DNA from: Cardiocondyla obscurior | Lineage: Eukaryota; Arthropoda; Insecta; Hymenoptera; Formicidae | Reading direction: 5' to 3' | NCBI RefSeq assembly: GCF_019399895.1 | Contig: NC_091864.1 | Span: 10,270,001-10,334,000, forward strand | DNA length: 64,000 bases | Shown here: positions 23,768-38,300 of the stretch, in pieces | How the letters are laid out: each line of letters begins with the position of its first letter | How positions within the stretch are numbered: position 1 is the first letter of the stretch | Made by a program: the position numbers and the translations under genes | The notes under the pieces: model-generated | The model's input: only the letters and a program-made list of their open reading frames with translations | Database searches by the model: none | Told to the model about the DNA's origin: nothing

Positions 23768-26700
23768 GCACGTGCAAATATATTTTGCATTGCTTTTGTA
23801 ATTTCAAATGCATACTGCAGCTCAAAATATCGATTTATTATTGCCACTGGCTGGCGCGCAATTTTCGGCGCACAATTACTACGACTGATAGCGTATCAAA
23901 GAGAAAGAGAGAGAAAGAAATACTGTAAACGCACAATTTTAATAATATGATAAAATACTATATTATTAATATTCATTCCAGTATCAAAGAGAACATATAA
24001 AAGTTATTTTATAGTTTATTCCTCAAAAGCTTATCATATTATTAAATTTTCCTTATTTAAATAAACTTCTTTCTTAATATACAGAAAAATTGATCTATTT
24101 TATTTATAATTTTTAATCCTATCTTGAATTAGTAGAAATACATTATTGCGTATATCCACAGATATACATATATTTTACACAAATTCGTCGAAAAATTTAA
24201 AAGTCAGAACTCAACTTCGCAGGTAATTAAGACAATTCGTCGACATTTCTCCGCGATTGTCCACTAGAGATTCGAAGGAATTGGCAATTTATCCGTTTTT
24301 CAAGTACTATTTAACCTTCCAATTATCTCGAGTTTACGACCCCAATCTGCGATCAGAATTGGGAAGCTGGAGCCGGTGAGTACCGGTTTAAATTTCCAAT
24401 TGAAAGTTCGCGCGATAATTCGTTTCGATTGCCCCATAGAGAGAAAGATAGGCGAAACCGTGGCAACTGAGGGTGAGCAACTACTGATTTAACAAAAAAC
24501 GAATTTTCTCCCTAGTCTCCATACGATCTGTACCACGGTTATGCAAATGCGTCACGTACGCCGACGCATGAGCGTGCAAACGGTAGGCGATAACTGCGCA
24601 CCATCGATGATCAGTAATTACACTTGCCTAAACTCGGGTAACAGTCTAATATCAACGTAATATCCAATTTTCCATAATCAATTCCGGATCAACGTGTATC
24701 GATTCTGACAAACTTTGATACATCCGACACCCTCGTAAAAGCATTCTCGCCGAGAACGTATAATGAGGGACGTATGCATGACAAGACATCACTAGCCGAC
24801 AAATACTAAAATTTCCGGTGAAATAAATTTGATAATACAGAAGTAATAAGTACGAATTTATAATTCGTTAGATTTCGTTGAATATAAGCCGTCTTCAAAA
24901 TCGATAGATATTTTTTAATCGCGTCGAAGGAGAGATTGCTGTCGAAGTAAGGCTAAACGGTACATTAGCAGATTGATCAGGAAGAGCAACCTCTAAACTA
25001 TAATGTCGTGCGGACAAATCGAGCGAAATGAGCTGTGATGCGAAACGCAGTCGTGCGATAGAGTGGTTAACGATGCAATTTAGGCTGAGATCGATTTACA
25101 CGGGTCAAGCAACACCTGGGCATCTGACAGCAACATTAGTGCGGTAGCAGATTGCACGTCTTTCATCACGTCTGGTACGACGTGCATGTATCAAGAACGT
25201 CTGAAGTTAATACACCGCCGTGGAACGTGGCTAATGACCGTAGAGCGCGAATTAATAGCTCTCATATTAAAGGGCAATAACGCGTACTACTTGCATAATT
25301 TTCCTGCGAGAAAACGGCGAACGCACGCGGTTTCCTTTGTCTAAAGAACAAAAAGTTCTATTATGTACAAGTCCAGCTAGTTCGTTGAATGTTATAATCA
25401 TATGCTTAAATAATTATGTGATATTTATTGCGAAGGTAGTTAAATGTGAAAAAAATATGGTGGATTTCGTTAAAGTCTTTCCACCAGGGGATGTAAAAGA
25501 ACAGAATATCCCGGAGACTATGCTTAATGGATGTGTTGTCTTTTAACCCGGGATCTACTTAAACTAACTTGCCTATTAATTATAGCACCTTGGAAACTGG
25601 GTGTGCTCCCAAGAGTAATGCACTCAACATTCAACATATTCTATGAACTTAATCCATGATACAACTCTTGTAGAAACGCTGTCGTCCAAAATTTCTCTAA
25701 ACCTTGCAAAAATTTAATGACAGATTAAGAGAGAGAGTGTGTTATAAAGCGTCTTATAAATTAGTAAGTGAGAGCAGCTTTGTATAATATGCATATTACA
25801 TGCAATTTCTAATTTTAATGTGAAAAAAAAACCTATGCAAAAATAAAAACAAGGTATATGAATGAAAATCACCGTTGATTATCGAGTAAAAAAGAAATCT
25901 CTTTCGGTCTCAAATTTTCGCGTATAAAGATTAGAGACGCGTTTTGCCAGCAAAAGCGAAATGCACGAATAAAATATCACATTACTCTCTGTCTCAAAGT
26001 TTTAGTGACATTTACGGAACGTTCCAATAGTATTGATCCGATGCAGCGTTTCATCATGTGTATGTGTGCACGTGTAACCGTCTGAACGAGATCTACGACT
26101 TTTCTTAGAAAGGCAGTTTTATGCGAGTGCATCTCTCGTATACTTCATGACCTCATTACGGCAATGCGCCATGGTAAATTACTAGAAATACAACATGCGT
26201 AAAAATACGGATTATAAAGAGAGCCGCCAGTGACATTGATTATAACTCTCGCGATTCTGTTCATCAAGCAAAGTTTCAAGCTCGACATAATTTATACACG
26301 TGGCGCAAACGCGACATTTCACAATTGTTAGACGCTCAATGAAAGATTAATCGTGACATTTGCCGAGTTTAATTGAAATTTACGAATAAAACTAATAACC
26401 GATATTCTTCAACGTTTGAATTTCTTTTTTACTTCGCCAGATAGTGCCGAATTTTCTATAATGTCCCCGGATAATTTCGTTTGGATACGTGAAAGTTAAA
26501 AGGTGACAAGGTTTATCCAAGACTTTGCCGGCTCTTATCGAACTGACTCTCTGACGCTTAATATCCTTTTGTAAATTTACTCGCGAATCTGGCTGTTATA
26601 ACATCCGAGCGCAGCGAATGATTTAAAAAAGGAGGTCGACTGTGACCGGCTCTTTGAAGTGGAATAACCGCGTGAAATATTCCCCGGCGAAAATCGGAAG

Positions 26701-27675
26701 CCAAACATTTAACCAGCCGAATCGCGCTTCTCACGGACGTCATTGTTTCGCTTCCACTTTTGTTGCACATGCACTTATCTAATTGTATGAACGATACGTG
26801 ACACAGAACGCGACAGTACACATCGGTGTAGATATTCAAATCACCGCTTGTTAATTTACACACCTTCGTTTGCGCACGGTGAAGAGCGAGAAAGCGAAAT
26901 GTGTACGTATCACGCGCGACAGTACATAGCTTGATAAATTAACAATAGTCCACAGTGCAAGCACGTGTCCCGCCTGGGTGTTGCATCTCGATTTCCTTCG
27001 TGAAATATCAACTGCGTCCGATATCCGTCGCGAGCAACAAATAATAATTCACGGTACAGTTTCGCGCGCTGAAGGAATATATTTGCCGTAGAAAGAGCCA
27101 AAGATTCTAAACCGTAGATTTTCAATTTATCCCCGGGCGGGCAAATTATTTTATAAAATATGTTTCGCAGACATTATCGAAAATGCGACTTCTACGCACA
27201 AAATATGCGACATGCAAACGTGAGGTACAAATAATCTTAGATAACGCGAAACCGCGCAATCACGCGGAGATTACAGAGCTGTTTCAAAATCACAGCTGCA
27301 TCGCATTTTCACGGCAACTTCCGTCGCGTGATTCCTCAGACACAGATCACCTATCTCTCGATGCTGCGGAATTGACCCAAGTCCGTTGCATTATTCACGA
27401 TATCGGAAAGGTACAAGAAAAGTGTACTGTTCCGCATCTATTCATCGCAAGAAATCTTTTGGAAAGAAATTTCAATGCTTAAGAAGTGAAACTTTTGTAA
27501 CGTCGATTCCACAATTTTGCGAACGTTGTCTTAAAACGAGACAATACTGACATTTCTGTACTATGAATTTAATAACATTAATTATATTAATTTTTTTTTA
27601 ATATGACACCGTAAAGTATAAATAATTGATCGAATTGACAAGTACCTCGACGTATTCGCCAATATTTTATTATAC

Positions 27676-27695
27676 AAAAAAAAAATTTTTTTTTT
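27676..27695. repeat. A10T10 palindrome
   Basis: Ten A followed directly by ten T. Such rigid tracts exclude nucleosomes and can mark open chromatin, but they also arise readily by slippage. Confidence 0.85.
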
Positions 27696-28036
27696 AATTG
27701 CGAGATCTCTATAAATTTTTCTACATCGCCGATATATCATTTCCCAGGACTAAATTTCATTACAAGTAATTGTCGCGACCAGTTCGTCGTAACATTGTAA
27801 AACCTCGGCCATCAAAACAGAATGGCTCGAATCTTGCGTCAGTCTTCGCCAACAATTCACGTTAGAAGTCTTAACGAGGACCCATAAAAACGCGCTCAGT
27901 GAATGTCAATCCCGCAGCCTTCGCCACCCTCGCGCTCGCTTCCATTTGACTTTCTCGCTTCCACCCTCCGGCATTACGTATCTTCGTTGATGGTTGTCTT
28001 CCTCCGACCAGCCCGCCACTACCACGCAAACAGAAA

Positions 28037-28551
28037 TTAATTAGAAGTAGTAGAACGTTTGCTCTCCTTACGACTCGCAGCAGTTCGCCGGCGAGTCTGA
28101 AACAAGATTACCGGATTTGCTGTTTTTGTTCGGCCGCGCAGCGTAATTCGTTTGCAGGCACTCGAATCGCCCTCGTTCTCCTCATCGCCGTCGCCTGCGT
28201 CGGCATCGTCGTCGTTCCTGGCGTCATCGTCGGCGTCGTCATCGTCGTCGTAGTCGTCGTTGTTGTTGCCGGCGTCGACGCCGTCCTCTACAACGTCCGT
28301 CGACGACGCCCGAATGTCGACGGTATCCTCTATCTTACCCTTCGCAAGATAGCATTCTTCTTTCCGCCGTACTGTACAAACGCCCGTGGCTCGCGGGGCA
28401 AAATGCCGGATTACGATTTGGCGAAAGAAGCATCGCGGGAGTTAAGTTTCAGATTTTCCACGAAACTTGCAACCGGTTAATTGGTTTACTTCCGGCGCAT
28501 ACCAGCGGCCAAGGAACTTCTATCTCGGCTTGTTTTGCTCGGCGAAAGCTG
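28037..28551. other. GC-rich block open on both strands, with imperfect TCG/GAC tract
   Basis: Core 28150-28320 is an imperfect TCG/GTC trinucleotide tract. The minus strand is open for 134 codons (28040-28441, TAA to TAA, no ATG). Its central part is Asp/Asn/Gly-rich, with runs like DDDDD, followed by a basic tail rich in Arg, Lys and Ser. The plus strand is open for 135 codons (28147-28551), very Arg/His-rich at first. Acidic low-complexity segments are common in real nuclear proteins, so an internal exon on the minus strand is possible. Minus-strand splice-like sites exist (acceptor ending TTTGTACAG before the tract, donor-like GTAAGG after it). GC-rich triplet repeats also stay open by chance. 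Coding status is unresolved. Confidence 0.35.
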
Positions 28552-30693
28552 TAAATCGTCGGCCTGTCTGTCTCCCTCCTCGCAACGGCCCCGTTTCTCG
28601 TGCAAGTCGCCATTCTACGCACTAATTGGAAAATAAACGTCACTAAAAGAGAGATAACTTATTAATGAGCCACCTTTATTAAGCGCGGAAAATTTTATTT
28701 TTGTCCTTAAAGTGAAAATGTTACTTAAGACTTTGAGAAAATGAGGAAAAACAAAACGCACACAATTTTATAAACCGCGGCAACATATAACTGTTGCCTG
28801 TAAATGGCCGAGTATTGCAAAATATAATTAATGTTAATTTGGAAATTTTTGTTATAAGAGAACTTATAACTTGCGCTTTGTAATTTGCATGTTGAAAGTT
28901 TTCGCAAAAAATTTCGTGCATGTTGCGCATAAAACTTTTTGGAACGAGTAAAGTAATATTTATTGCCCGTGCAACTTTTACAAGTACTGCCTACGAGCAA
29001 GAATTTACGTAACGTGATTGCATCAAACTGAGGTTCAAGCAGATGCGACATTTTTGTCACAACTTTGAGACTCGCACGAAAAGAAACGGAATTTATCACA
29101 TTGTATTGTTTTTCCCAAAGATTCTTATTTCCCTTGCAAGTTTTATAATTAACATTAAATAACGACGCGTGCAGTGAACTATCTATGTACCGGATCATGT
29201 AACTTACTAATTATAATCCCCCGTCAAAAAGGTACGAGTTTTAATACGTATAAACGGGACGACGGGATACGATCTGATACGGAGCGTCCATCTCTACGCG
29301 AAAAACTTTCTCGAGAAGATTCAATTACGTATATACATATAAAACCGCGCGATTTTTGTTTAGTCTTCGCTGTGATACTTTTGAAAACCCCGGTCGCTTT
29401 GAGAAAATTTACCGCGAGCGGCCGGAGGCAAACGGCTAAAATGAGAAAAATCAATACCTCCCAAAGAAATAACATCTCAGGTATAAGGGAAAAAGCCGCG
29501 CCATCTAAAAATATTGATACTTTAACTAAGGAGAAAAGTTTTGCCGCTTACTGCCGCGCAGTGCCAGGCGGAACAACAGAGGCGGCCCGGCATCTGCGGC
29601 GGCTGGTATTGACGGGTCTCCAATTCTATCAGGCTCTGAGAAAAAATATATGTATTGGATGGCACATTATCGCATATTAGTCATAAAACTTTTTTTTTTC
29701 CTCTCCAAGGCGCGAAGGCGAGCGAAATAAATTCCGCACGCGTGTCAGATGTCCGCGTGGATTATCGCGCTGTGCAGTGAAGGGACATCTTAAGTCGCAT
29801 TAATCACGCTCTAGCCGTTATATCTACTGCAAAAGAAGATTAGCTTTATTCTCTCGACTAATTTTTGTGCGGCAATAATTCTCACGAATTACTTTTTGGA
29901 TTTTATTGCGCTCAGATTCGCCCGATCGGACTGCAAATATTACTTTTAATTAAATTTGAACACCTAAAAGAATAAATATTAAAAAAAAAAAACAATAGGA
30001 TTAAAAATATCTCATTTATGTCATGCGAAAGAACTTAGATTATTTACGTGGTTAATTATAATGAACTAAATTACATCAATTTATCATGTTTGTTGTTACA
30101 TTTCGGTATATATATATGTTGATATTTGTTTATTTAATTTAATTATTTTGCTCAATAAATATAGACTTTATGGTTTCCGATTATGTGCTGGAAATTACGG
30201 TAAATATATTTATAATTATCAAATTGGGATTAATAAGTGCGACCTTATTAAATCAATAATTAATGAAAGTAGTTTAACGACGAAATCGTACAACGTCTGA
30301 CACAAAATAAAATTATATTATAATAACAATTACACGCGTAGCAATTAATAGCTGTTAATAATATAAACTATAAATTTAATTCTAAATTCAACGTACATTA
30401 CCGGTCAGATGTTATTTTCCGCATTTCTCTTCCCCACGTCGATCTTGATTTGTCCTACTTACTACTGCGCGGCTCGCTTTACCCGTTTATATTATCTTTA
30501 CAAATATGACTGAGTGCGGTCATTTCGTTTATTAGTATTAAACACAATAAAGCCGGGGCAAATATATAAATCAGAAAAATCGTAAAACAAGCAGCTACAC
30601 GTAACATGTGTTAATAAACAAAGTTATTTTCAGTGAAAATTATTCTCAAATGCACTCTTGCGCGGGAGGTTACGTGTTTCATGTAAAAGCATG

Positions 30694-30843
30694 ACAGTAC
30701 CAGGATAAGGGGTACCGGAGCATGTACTGTATACGATAATGATTGACAGGTATCGACAGTCGGCGCTAACTGGTCGACGCAAACCTGTCAATGGTTGACG
30801 CCGATCACTTGTCCCGCTGTTACGAAGTTCATCGCAGCGATGA
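30694..30843. repeat. Three consecutive inverted repeats (possible folded RNA)
   Basis: First: ACAGTAC (30694-30700) with GTACTGT (30724-30730), enclosing the palindrome GGTACC. Second: ATTGACAGGT (30742-30751) with ACCTGTCAAT (30783-30792), continued inward by TCGACAGT with ACTGGTCGA (one bulge) around an 8-nt loop. Third: TCATCGC-A-GCGATGA (30829-30843). All outer arms are exact. The order of stems suggests a compact multi-stem RNA or a set of dyad sites. It has no tRNA A or B box and I recognise no RNA family. Confidence 0.6.
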
Positions 30844-32824
30844 GTCGCGTGACGATGCAAGATGTCACACTATCGTATACGTATCGATGCGATTCCTACA
30901 GATACGTACGGGAAAGCATGAATGTTTATTGGGAATAACACCACGATATTAATATTAATATATCACACGCGCATCAATAATGCCGGCGACGATAACCGGA
31001 CGCGGTAGGTGCGTAGGCAAAACGAAATCCGTAATTTGCATAAATTATTGCAACGACAAATATCGCGCATTAAGCGAGAAAATGAATGCATCAAATGACA
31101 TGTATCCGGGGATATCTCCATCGAAACCCGACAGTGTATCAGAAATCATGGGCGCTATAATCTCCGCGCGTATTATCGGCAAATAGCATGATTCATAACA
31201 TAAACGATTAGTACGATTTCGCGATACTAATAATTTTATTACCGTTATTGAAATGCGCGGGAGACGATTGAATAAATTAAAACGAGTGAGAAATAATTGT
31301 GTAACATGCAAATTATATGTGTACGTTAAATTACTACTTAATTATTATTATATCGTTTGCGAAACATTTCCATATGTACTTCGCGAACTTTAAAATTGTC
31401 CGAGAAAATAAATTTTTTTTTTTCTTTTTTTACGACTTTTGTTGACTCGGCGAAATACATGTCCGAATTATAAAGAGAATCGAAGTTCGCCGGTGTAACT
31501 AAAGTCCGGTCTTACGGAACGAGACAATAAATTCCGCTGTTTGTTAGCGCATCGCTGGAGCCGGTCGCCAATAGATACCCTGCTTCTCCGCATTTCCGTC
31601 CAAGTTCGATCTGCGAGTACCTCAAGGAGGGGGAGGAGGGGAGAGGAGACGAGAGGTCGGTATCGTTTGGTCCGTTATCTACGGCCACGAAAACTGTATT
31701 TTCACTGCATGAACTGCACGACACTCGAAGGGATGCGTCATAAATCATCTCAGCCGCGCGACGTGCGGGACATCGGATTGCATTTACAGAGCAAATAAAT
31801 CTTTAAGACGGGTAACTATGCGGGTCAACGCTTCGTGCATGTCCGCGCAACGCAAATCATAAGTTAACACAACGTCTATCTAAAGCCCTGTGCATTGCGT
31901 GCGATATGATTCTCATGGAATAATTGAATTTTATGAACAATATATTACTCGCATCAGCCTCGACTTTTGTACAAATAATACTCTAAATTTTTTTTTTAAT
32001 ATTTATCTACGGATTCAAATATACGTGCAGCTGCATATATCTTTAAAAAGCAGCATCAATGTTATGTACATTGCTGTTCAGATAACCTCCGCTTTTACAA
32101 TAGTTACGTTACGCACATCTATGCGATCGCAATGCCACAGTATTCAAGCTTTAAACGCAAGGGATTGTATTTAACACTCAATTATTTCCATGTAATAATC
32201 GTGACCGTAATTTAACTAGCGTTTAGTTAATTTTGTGTATCATTAATCGAGCTTCGTCAACATTTCAGCATTATATTCTTTTCTCATAACCGTGCATAAT
32301 TAATAACTGGTCAACAGTGTTGTTACGTCCAACAGTACGGCACAATCGTTTTACGCGAACTACATTTAACGATGTAACGATTTTGTTTCAGTTAATGTAG
32401 TTTATCGATAACATCTTCCGTTTCCAAATACTCTCCGCGCGCGCACATTTTGCAGATAAATAGAAAATAAAGCTGCGATTTGTATGATATAATGGTACAG
32501 CGTTTTATTCGAGAATTATGTGTATTTGTTTGGATATGTTGACTTAGCATCCTTCTCTCTTCCCACGCTCTTCCGACGTATTGTGCGTCCCATCGCGCTC
32601 GTATAATCACAATATCAATGTAATCACGCATTCAGATATTAATCTCATATCCGAGGCATTATAAACGTCCAAGTGATTAATTAAGCAACAAATAACACTC
32701 GTAAATTAATTCACCGGCGGCAGCTTGATTAATTGATCGATATATTGTCAATTGCACAAACATGTTTCAATCATTATTCAATTTTTCTCCAGTTTCTCAG
32801 TTTTTTTTTGCACCTAAGTTCTAC

Positions 32825-32826
<2 letters not shown>

Positions 32827-32856
<30 letters not shown>
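32827..32856. repeat. (TC)n microsatellite, 30 nt
   Basis: Fifteen perfect TC units followed by TTTCTCTTT. Poly-Ser/Leu frames across it are artefacts. Confidence 0.95.
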
Positions 32857-32864
<8 letters not shown>

Positions 32865-35380
32865 TACTATTTTCTCAAAAACTTAATTTCTCTCTTTTCT
32901 TTTTACCACATTTAGTCGGCAGTTTTCTCGCTCGCCCAAACTTCCACTCTTCGTGGATATATTTGTTCGCTTAAACAATGTAAGATCAAAATTGTCAAAT
33001 ATGCGAGTCAACGGGGCGAGAAAGCCGCACGAGTGCGTCCACTCCTTTTCCTCCGTCTCCGCCGCCACCTCTTCCGGATCCTTTGTCGTCCATAGAACCA
33101 CCGTTGAATACAGCACCGTGCATTATGCTTTCATTCAATCCTCCCGCTTAAAATTGGTCGCAAAACTACGCAGTAATGGTTTTTGCACAATGCTATTAAC
33201 GTTGAACTAACGAAGGGTGTCTACTATGCTGGCTCGATGTTAAGATGGAAAGGTCGATGGGGGTGCCACGGATTTGCCTCGTGTACCAAATACAATGTGA
33301 ATTCTCGGCAAAATAATTAAGTTCTTCATTTCCCAACGACCGCCATCCTTCACGTCGCCGAAGTAAAATCCGAATTAATTGAGAGGGTTGAGATGGAAGT
33401 AATCTTAGTCGAGAAACAGGAGAGTTCTTTAAATTTGATCTCCCGCTTTCTGTGAGCTCGCTTCACTTTTTTTTTTTTTACGGTGCTCTTTCTTTTGTCC
33501 ATCTTTTATGACGCAAAATCGCGTATTATTAATAAACTATTTTTATTCATCACATAATGCTATGCTCGCAAAAGAGATGAATATGCTTTCTTTATCTGCA
33601 AAGTATAATGGTATGTTAATAAAAGTGCGTTATTGCATTTTCTGATAATTAATTTACTGCAACTATTGTACGATTTCAATATAAAAATGTAATTTATTTT
33701 TTTTATAACGTGACAATACTGCTTTTGAAAATAGAAACGTTTCAACGAAGTGACTTAAGAAACAATAGTACACGCTACAGGCGATATCATTTAGCCATTT
33801 ATTCTACTAGATATCGTAATCCGACCGCAGAAATCCCCTCGAGCTTTGCCTGGCGCCAAAAACGAGCTGTTCCCATCTGTTGAATATCCGCGAAAAATGC
33901 CGCAGTTTTAGCGGAAACGTGCCGGGGAAAGCATAAACGCTGAGATTTTGTACACACTCTCCGCTTCCAGGCTCACGTCAAGGGATCAACCCCTGACCGC
34001 CGGTTAGCAAACGATACGTGATGTCGGTCCTGTGCAAAGAGCACGGGAAATCCTGAAAAAGAGCTTTATCTCTCCGAGCGAAGGAGAGCCTCGCGACCGT
34101 GCCACTCGATGCAGGGATAGCTCTTGCAGCCAAAAAGGGATGACGAGGATGGCGGTAGAGGTTTCGTGGTCGGCATCGAGTCTTGCCTCGTTTCCATATC
34201 GAGCGACTTTTGGAAGGGATAGCGGTGACATCGTAACTCAATTTTCGCCCGCGCGGTATGGGGATGAGAAGGGGGATACGAAAGTTTCACGAAGGGAAAC
34301 GCCGTGAGACGACGAATCGATCGAGCGCTCGTCGATGCTCGATAACATTTCGCGCCTCCATACTTGGAGTTCTTTTTTTCTTTTTCTTTTTTTTTTTATT
34401 TCTCTCCCTCTCTTTTCTTGGCGTTCTTTACGCGGCGCTTCACCTCTTCGGAGGCTTATCCCATCTCCGGAAAGTCCATTAGTTCTCAGATCATCGTTAC
34501 CTGTAATTCAATTCCGGCGGGTTTTCCAGGTGAGGCAAGGTGAGACGGCAAAAGTTAGGTAAGGCAGCCAAGCAAGAGGTGCAAAATAAAACGCTCCGAG
34601 ACGAGCGGGAGCATGAGGTAGAAAAGTATTTGAGCACATTTAGAAGGTTTTCTTAGTACATACTTCAATATTGCAGTCTACCGAACAGAAGCGAGAAGGA
34701 GAGAGAGAGATTTTACAAATTTTCCCGTCAACGTTAAATAATGCAGCCGCTATTATGGCTTGTAATTATTTTATTATACCTTCTAGGTACAATTTACAAG
34801 AGTTGCGGTTGATTACTAATTATAAACTCACTTAAACCCTACGTGTGCTTGTTTTTAAAGTCATTACAAATCCTGGTATCGGCCACAAACAAATTGAGTT
34901 AGTCAACGGAGCATTTCTACGATTTCCTCGCAATCTCTTGAAGCATTTGTGGTATGCATACCTTGCATTATTCCCATTTTTTTAGAATAATAATTTTTTT
35001 CTAACCATACCCCGCGCAGTTTCAGAGAAAAATAATCAGACAGTATTTATATGAAAATATATTAGAAATTGTTTTATTAAAAAATTAACTATTAATATTT
35101 TTAAAACAATGCTTCAGAAATATTTTTCTTTAAAAGCAGAACGGTCTCAATAATTGAAGGAAATCCCGACGGCATAGATTATCGAAAGTAAATTAAAACG
35201 GGTCAATCTACCGGAATAGGATACACGTTGACGACAAATTCAGATATGTTGCAAATTTGTTACCATACGAAATGAAGGGTAAACTACGCATCGTCGGCCA
35301 TTCGCGATATAACACGATAATGATTGCCGGAACTTCCATCCTATCGCAAAATTAGATCGGGTCATATCAGATTCTAACTT

Positions 35381-38300
35381 TGTTGCCCGGCCGTAAGCTT
35401 TCCTCCCACCGTCCCGCCGTCACCACATACCCGGCCATAGTTTACGCTCTCTGCCTGTGATATCTCCTTCTACCAACACCCGCAAAGCTCATCCCCCGTG
35501 CTGCACGCAGCGCAACACCACGACGCTATGCCGGCGCCGTGGAATTAGCTTAATAGTTTCTGGCCAGCACGCCATTACGAAGAAAATCTAATTGTTTCGC
35601 GACCCCACAGCTGGCTGAGCACACCCTCCGACCGTCGGTGTCTTAATGCGGCACTCGGTTAGATTCCGCATGCGGGACACGAGCGTGTCAAGAAGATTTT
35701 ACGACGGCACGACGATAGATCGGCGGTGCCTTTGCACCGGTGAAATCTCATTCCGTGTCGTATGTAGCGTTGCGACGCTCTATCTGCTTCCCGGGAACGC
35801 GATGAACTTTATACTTGCTGTCTTGCGTCCGGCGCGTAAAACGATCCTAATAACGTGGACAGTACTATTTCGGCAGGATGCATTGCGAGAGCTTGGAGCG
35901 AGTACACTCCCTTTCTCTCTCTTGCGGCACTAAACTAGAAACGAGCTCATAAATGCCACTCTGTTCGATTTCTAAATTGTTCCTGTAACTAGATAACCGC
36001 TATCGGAAAATATACGAGGAGGTTTACTACATATTTACCGCCGATGTGAATCTAAATACGATATTTTTTTAAAGTTCCGCTGCATTACGGTTCTTTATGC
36101 CTCGCATTAATTTTTTAGTTGTTTCTGTCTTCATCATAAATTTAGCGAGCGTTAAACTATTTTATAAATTCTCGATGTACATAATTTATTAAGCAAAAGA
36201 TACTAAAATTATTATTTAGCGCATAATTTCCTACAGTTTTAAATTTTGCTTTGAAAAAATGGAAAGCTTTCTTTTACGGGAATTTCTTTAATATTTATAG
36301 CGAGGAAAATCCGTATGTTATTAATACGCCAGAAATAATAATAGTGAACGTGAACATGGAATTTGTTTCATTGCAAATTTGAATTCACTGCCAGCTTTAT
36401 CTTGAAGCCGATATACCACGCAGTTGCAATTTTATCAAGTGCCACGTCGCACCCGTGTTACAAATATGGCAGTTGGATAGTGATTACGTGCGAGTAACGG
36501 AACAAGAACGAAGTAAAAAAGGGCAAGCGGTGATGATATAGGGCGGCAGAACTAGCGGGTGAGAAAGGGACAGGGAGAATGGAAATGTCAGAGTTCATTT
36601 ATTATTGTCCGGCCAATGTGGCGCGCGAAGCGCGAGAATTCTCAGCAATGAAATCATAATTTGCGTCGCAAGCCAGAGGCGCTCTTGAGTAAGCTGTTCC
36701 ATGGCGTACAACGACAGGAAATTTTGGAATAAGTTCGCGAGAAGCACATAACGCGCTAACGAGCCGTTAATAAATATCTAGAACAAACAAGTTCGAAACT
36801 GAGTTCCGCACCGAAACAGGACTCGCGCGAGGATCCGATGTGACAATGAACAGTAAAGTTCACCGGCGCAATCATCCGTCGAATGAATACGGTCAAAGAG
36901 AATATTTTCATGCAAATTTTATATAAATATATCTCGATGTATATGAATAAAGTTGTATAGTAAAATTTAAATCATGAAAGTTAAAAGTTAAATCCTAAAT
37001 TTATATCCTAGATTTCTTTTTATGATTTGCTTAGCGTGATTAGACCGTCTTTCGACCTTGGGAGATGCTGGGAATTCAAGCTGGTTAACGTCACGTGGCT
37101 TTCCTCGCATTTTTCAAAAGAAACAGTATCTCACGTAAAAGTATTCTCGAAACCTGCAGGGCGCGTCAAGATCATCTCAAGTGGCTGATGCACCTCCGTT
37201 CATAGTACGATATCATGATACAACGAAGTGCGGTTCTTTAGTACCACCTTTGACACGTTCCGTTATACCCTCGTAATAAAGTACTCTCCGCGCAGCAGGC
37301 TGAACTCGTCTCGAAAAATATCCCGCTATATATTACATTACCTAAGATATATTCGATAGCAGACGACTTGATAATACAAGCTGTTCAAGAATATGAGCGA
37401 CATCTTTCGCGCGGCACATTGCTAACGTTAGTAATTTATTGAAGCGGTATTTTAGGTGTTTTCGACATATTATCTAATATTCTCGATTGTGTTCTTTTTA
37501 AATAAATTTATATATAAATATATACATCATATATATAATTTTTTTTTAAATTTTAATAGCGAATTTTACGTATGACGAAAGTGAAGATTAAATCTTACAG
37601 TTGAAATATATCTGTTATTAAAAAGACATAAACGGTAGAATCAGATCGAAAGTTTTCATGTTCTATCTGGCAGTAAACAATAAGCAATTAACGAATTGTC
37701 ATTAGCGTGCAGCAATCATTTCCATCAAAAAATAATCGATAAGATTAATAGCCCACAGACTTTCATTTTATCCACTATGTGATTAACCTGATCAACGATT
37801 TCCGGCAATTACCTTAAATCAGTTGATTAATCCCTGTGCTGTTCCGTCACATGAACGTGTGAGAGTGTTTGTTAGACATATAGTATATACACACATACAC
37901 ACGCACACATACGTGCATTATCAATTACGTGCGTGTAATTCATTGCGGTTATACCTATGATAGATGTAATTATGGATTCACGCACGATAATAAGATCAAA
38001 ACGGTTACTGGCATACAGTTACAATATAATATTTTCTATATATCATAGTATTAATTAACGTAATTTTTTTTATTTTTTTCTCCTGGTTATTTTAAATATT
38101 ATTACAACTAATTGTATTACCCATGTGCGCGACATATCCTCAGAATTTTCTTTTTTTTTATATATATATTTCTTTTGAGGTAATTATTTCGAATAATGTG
38201 AAGGGCGAAATGACATTTCTCTTTATTGTAAATTATAATGAAAACATGATTTATGTCAGAATAATGAAAATTTATTGTGACATGTTGCAAACGAGATACG

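Larger units (their letters stand above)
23301..27880. other. Non-coding DNA, AT-rich
   Basis: No supportable gene. A 69-codon frame at 25337-25546 reads less like noise than most but has no recognised domain or splice context. An exact A10T10 palindrome lies at 27676-27695. The rest is unstructured to my eye. Confidence 0.5.
28552..35380. other. Non-coding DNA with inverted-repeat cluster and (TC)n
   Basis: Mostly AT-rich, with a GC-richer stretch at 33.0-34.6 kb. It holds the inverted-repeat cluster at 30694-30843 and the (TC)n at 32827-32856. Frames of 157-168 codons at 28725-29680 overlap on both strands and show no domains. No exon, tRNA or transposon remnant is supportable. Confidence 0.5.

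Noticed and set aside
25337..25546. 69-codon frame that could be a transposon remnant or short exon
   Set aside because: Less noise-like than most, but with no recognised domain, terminal repeats or splice sites.
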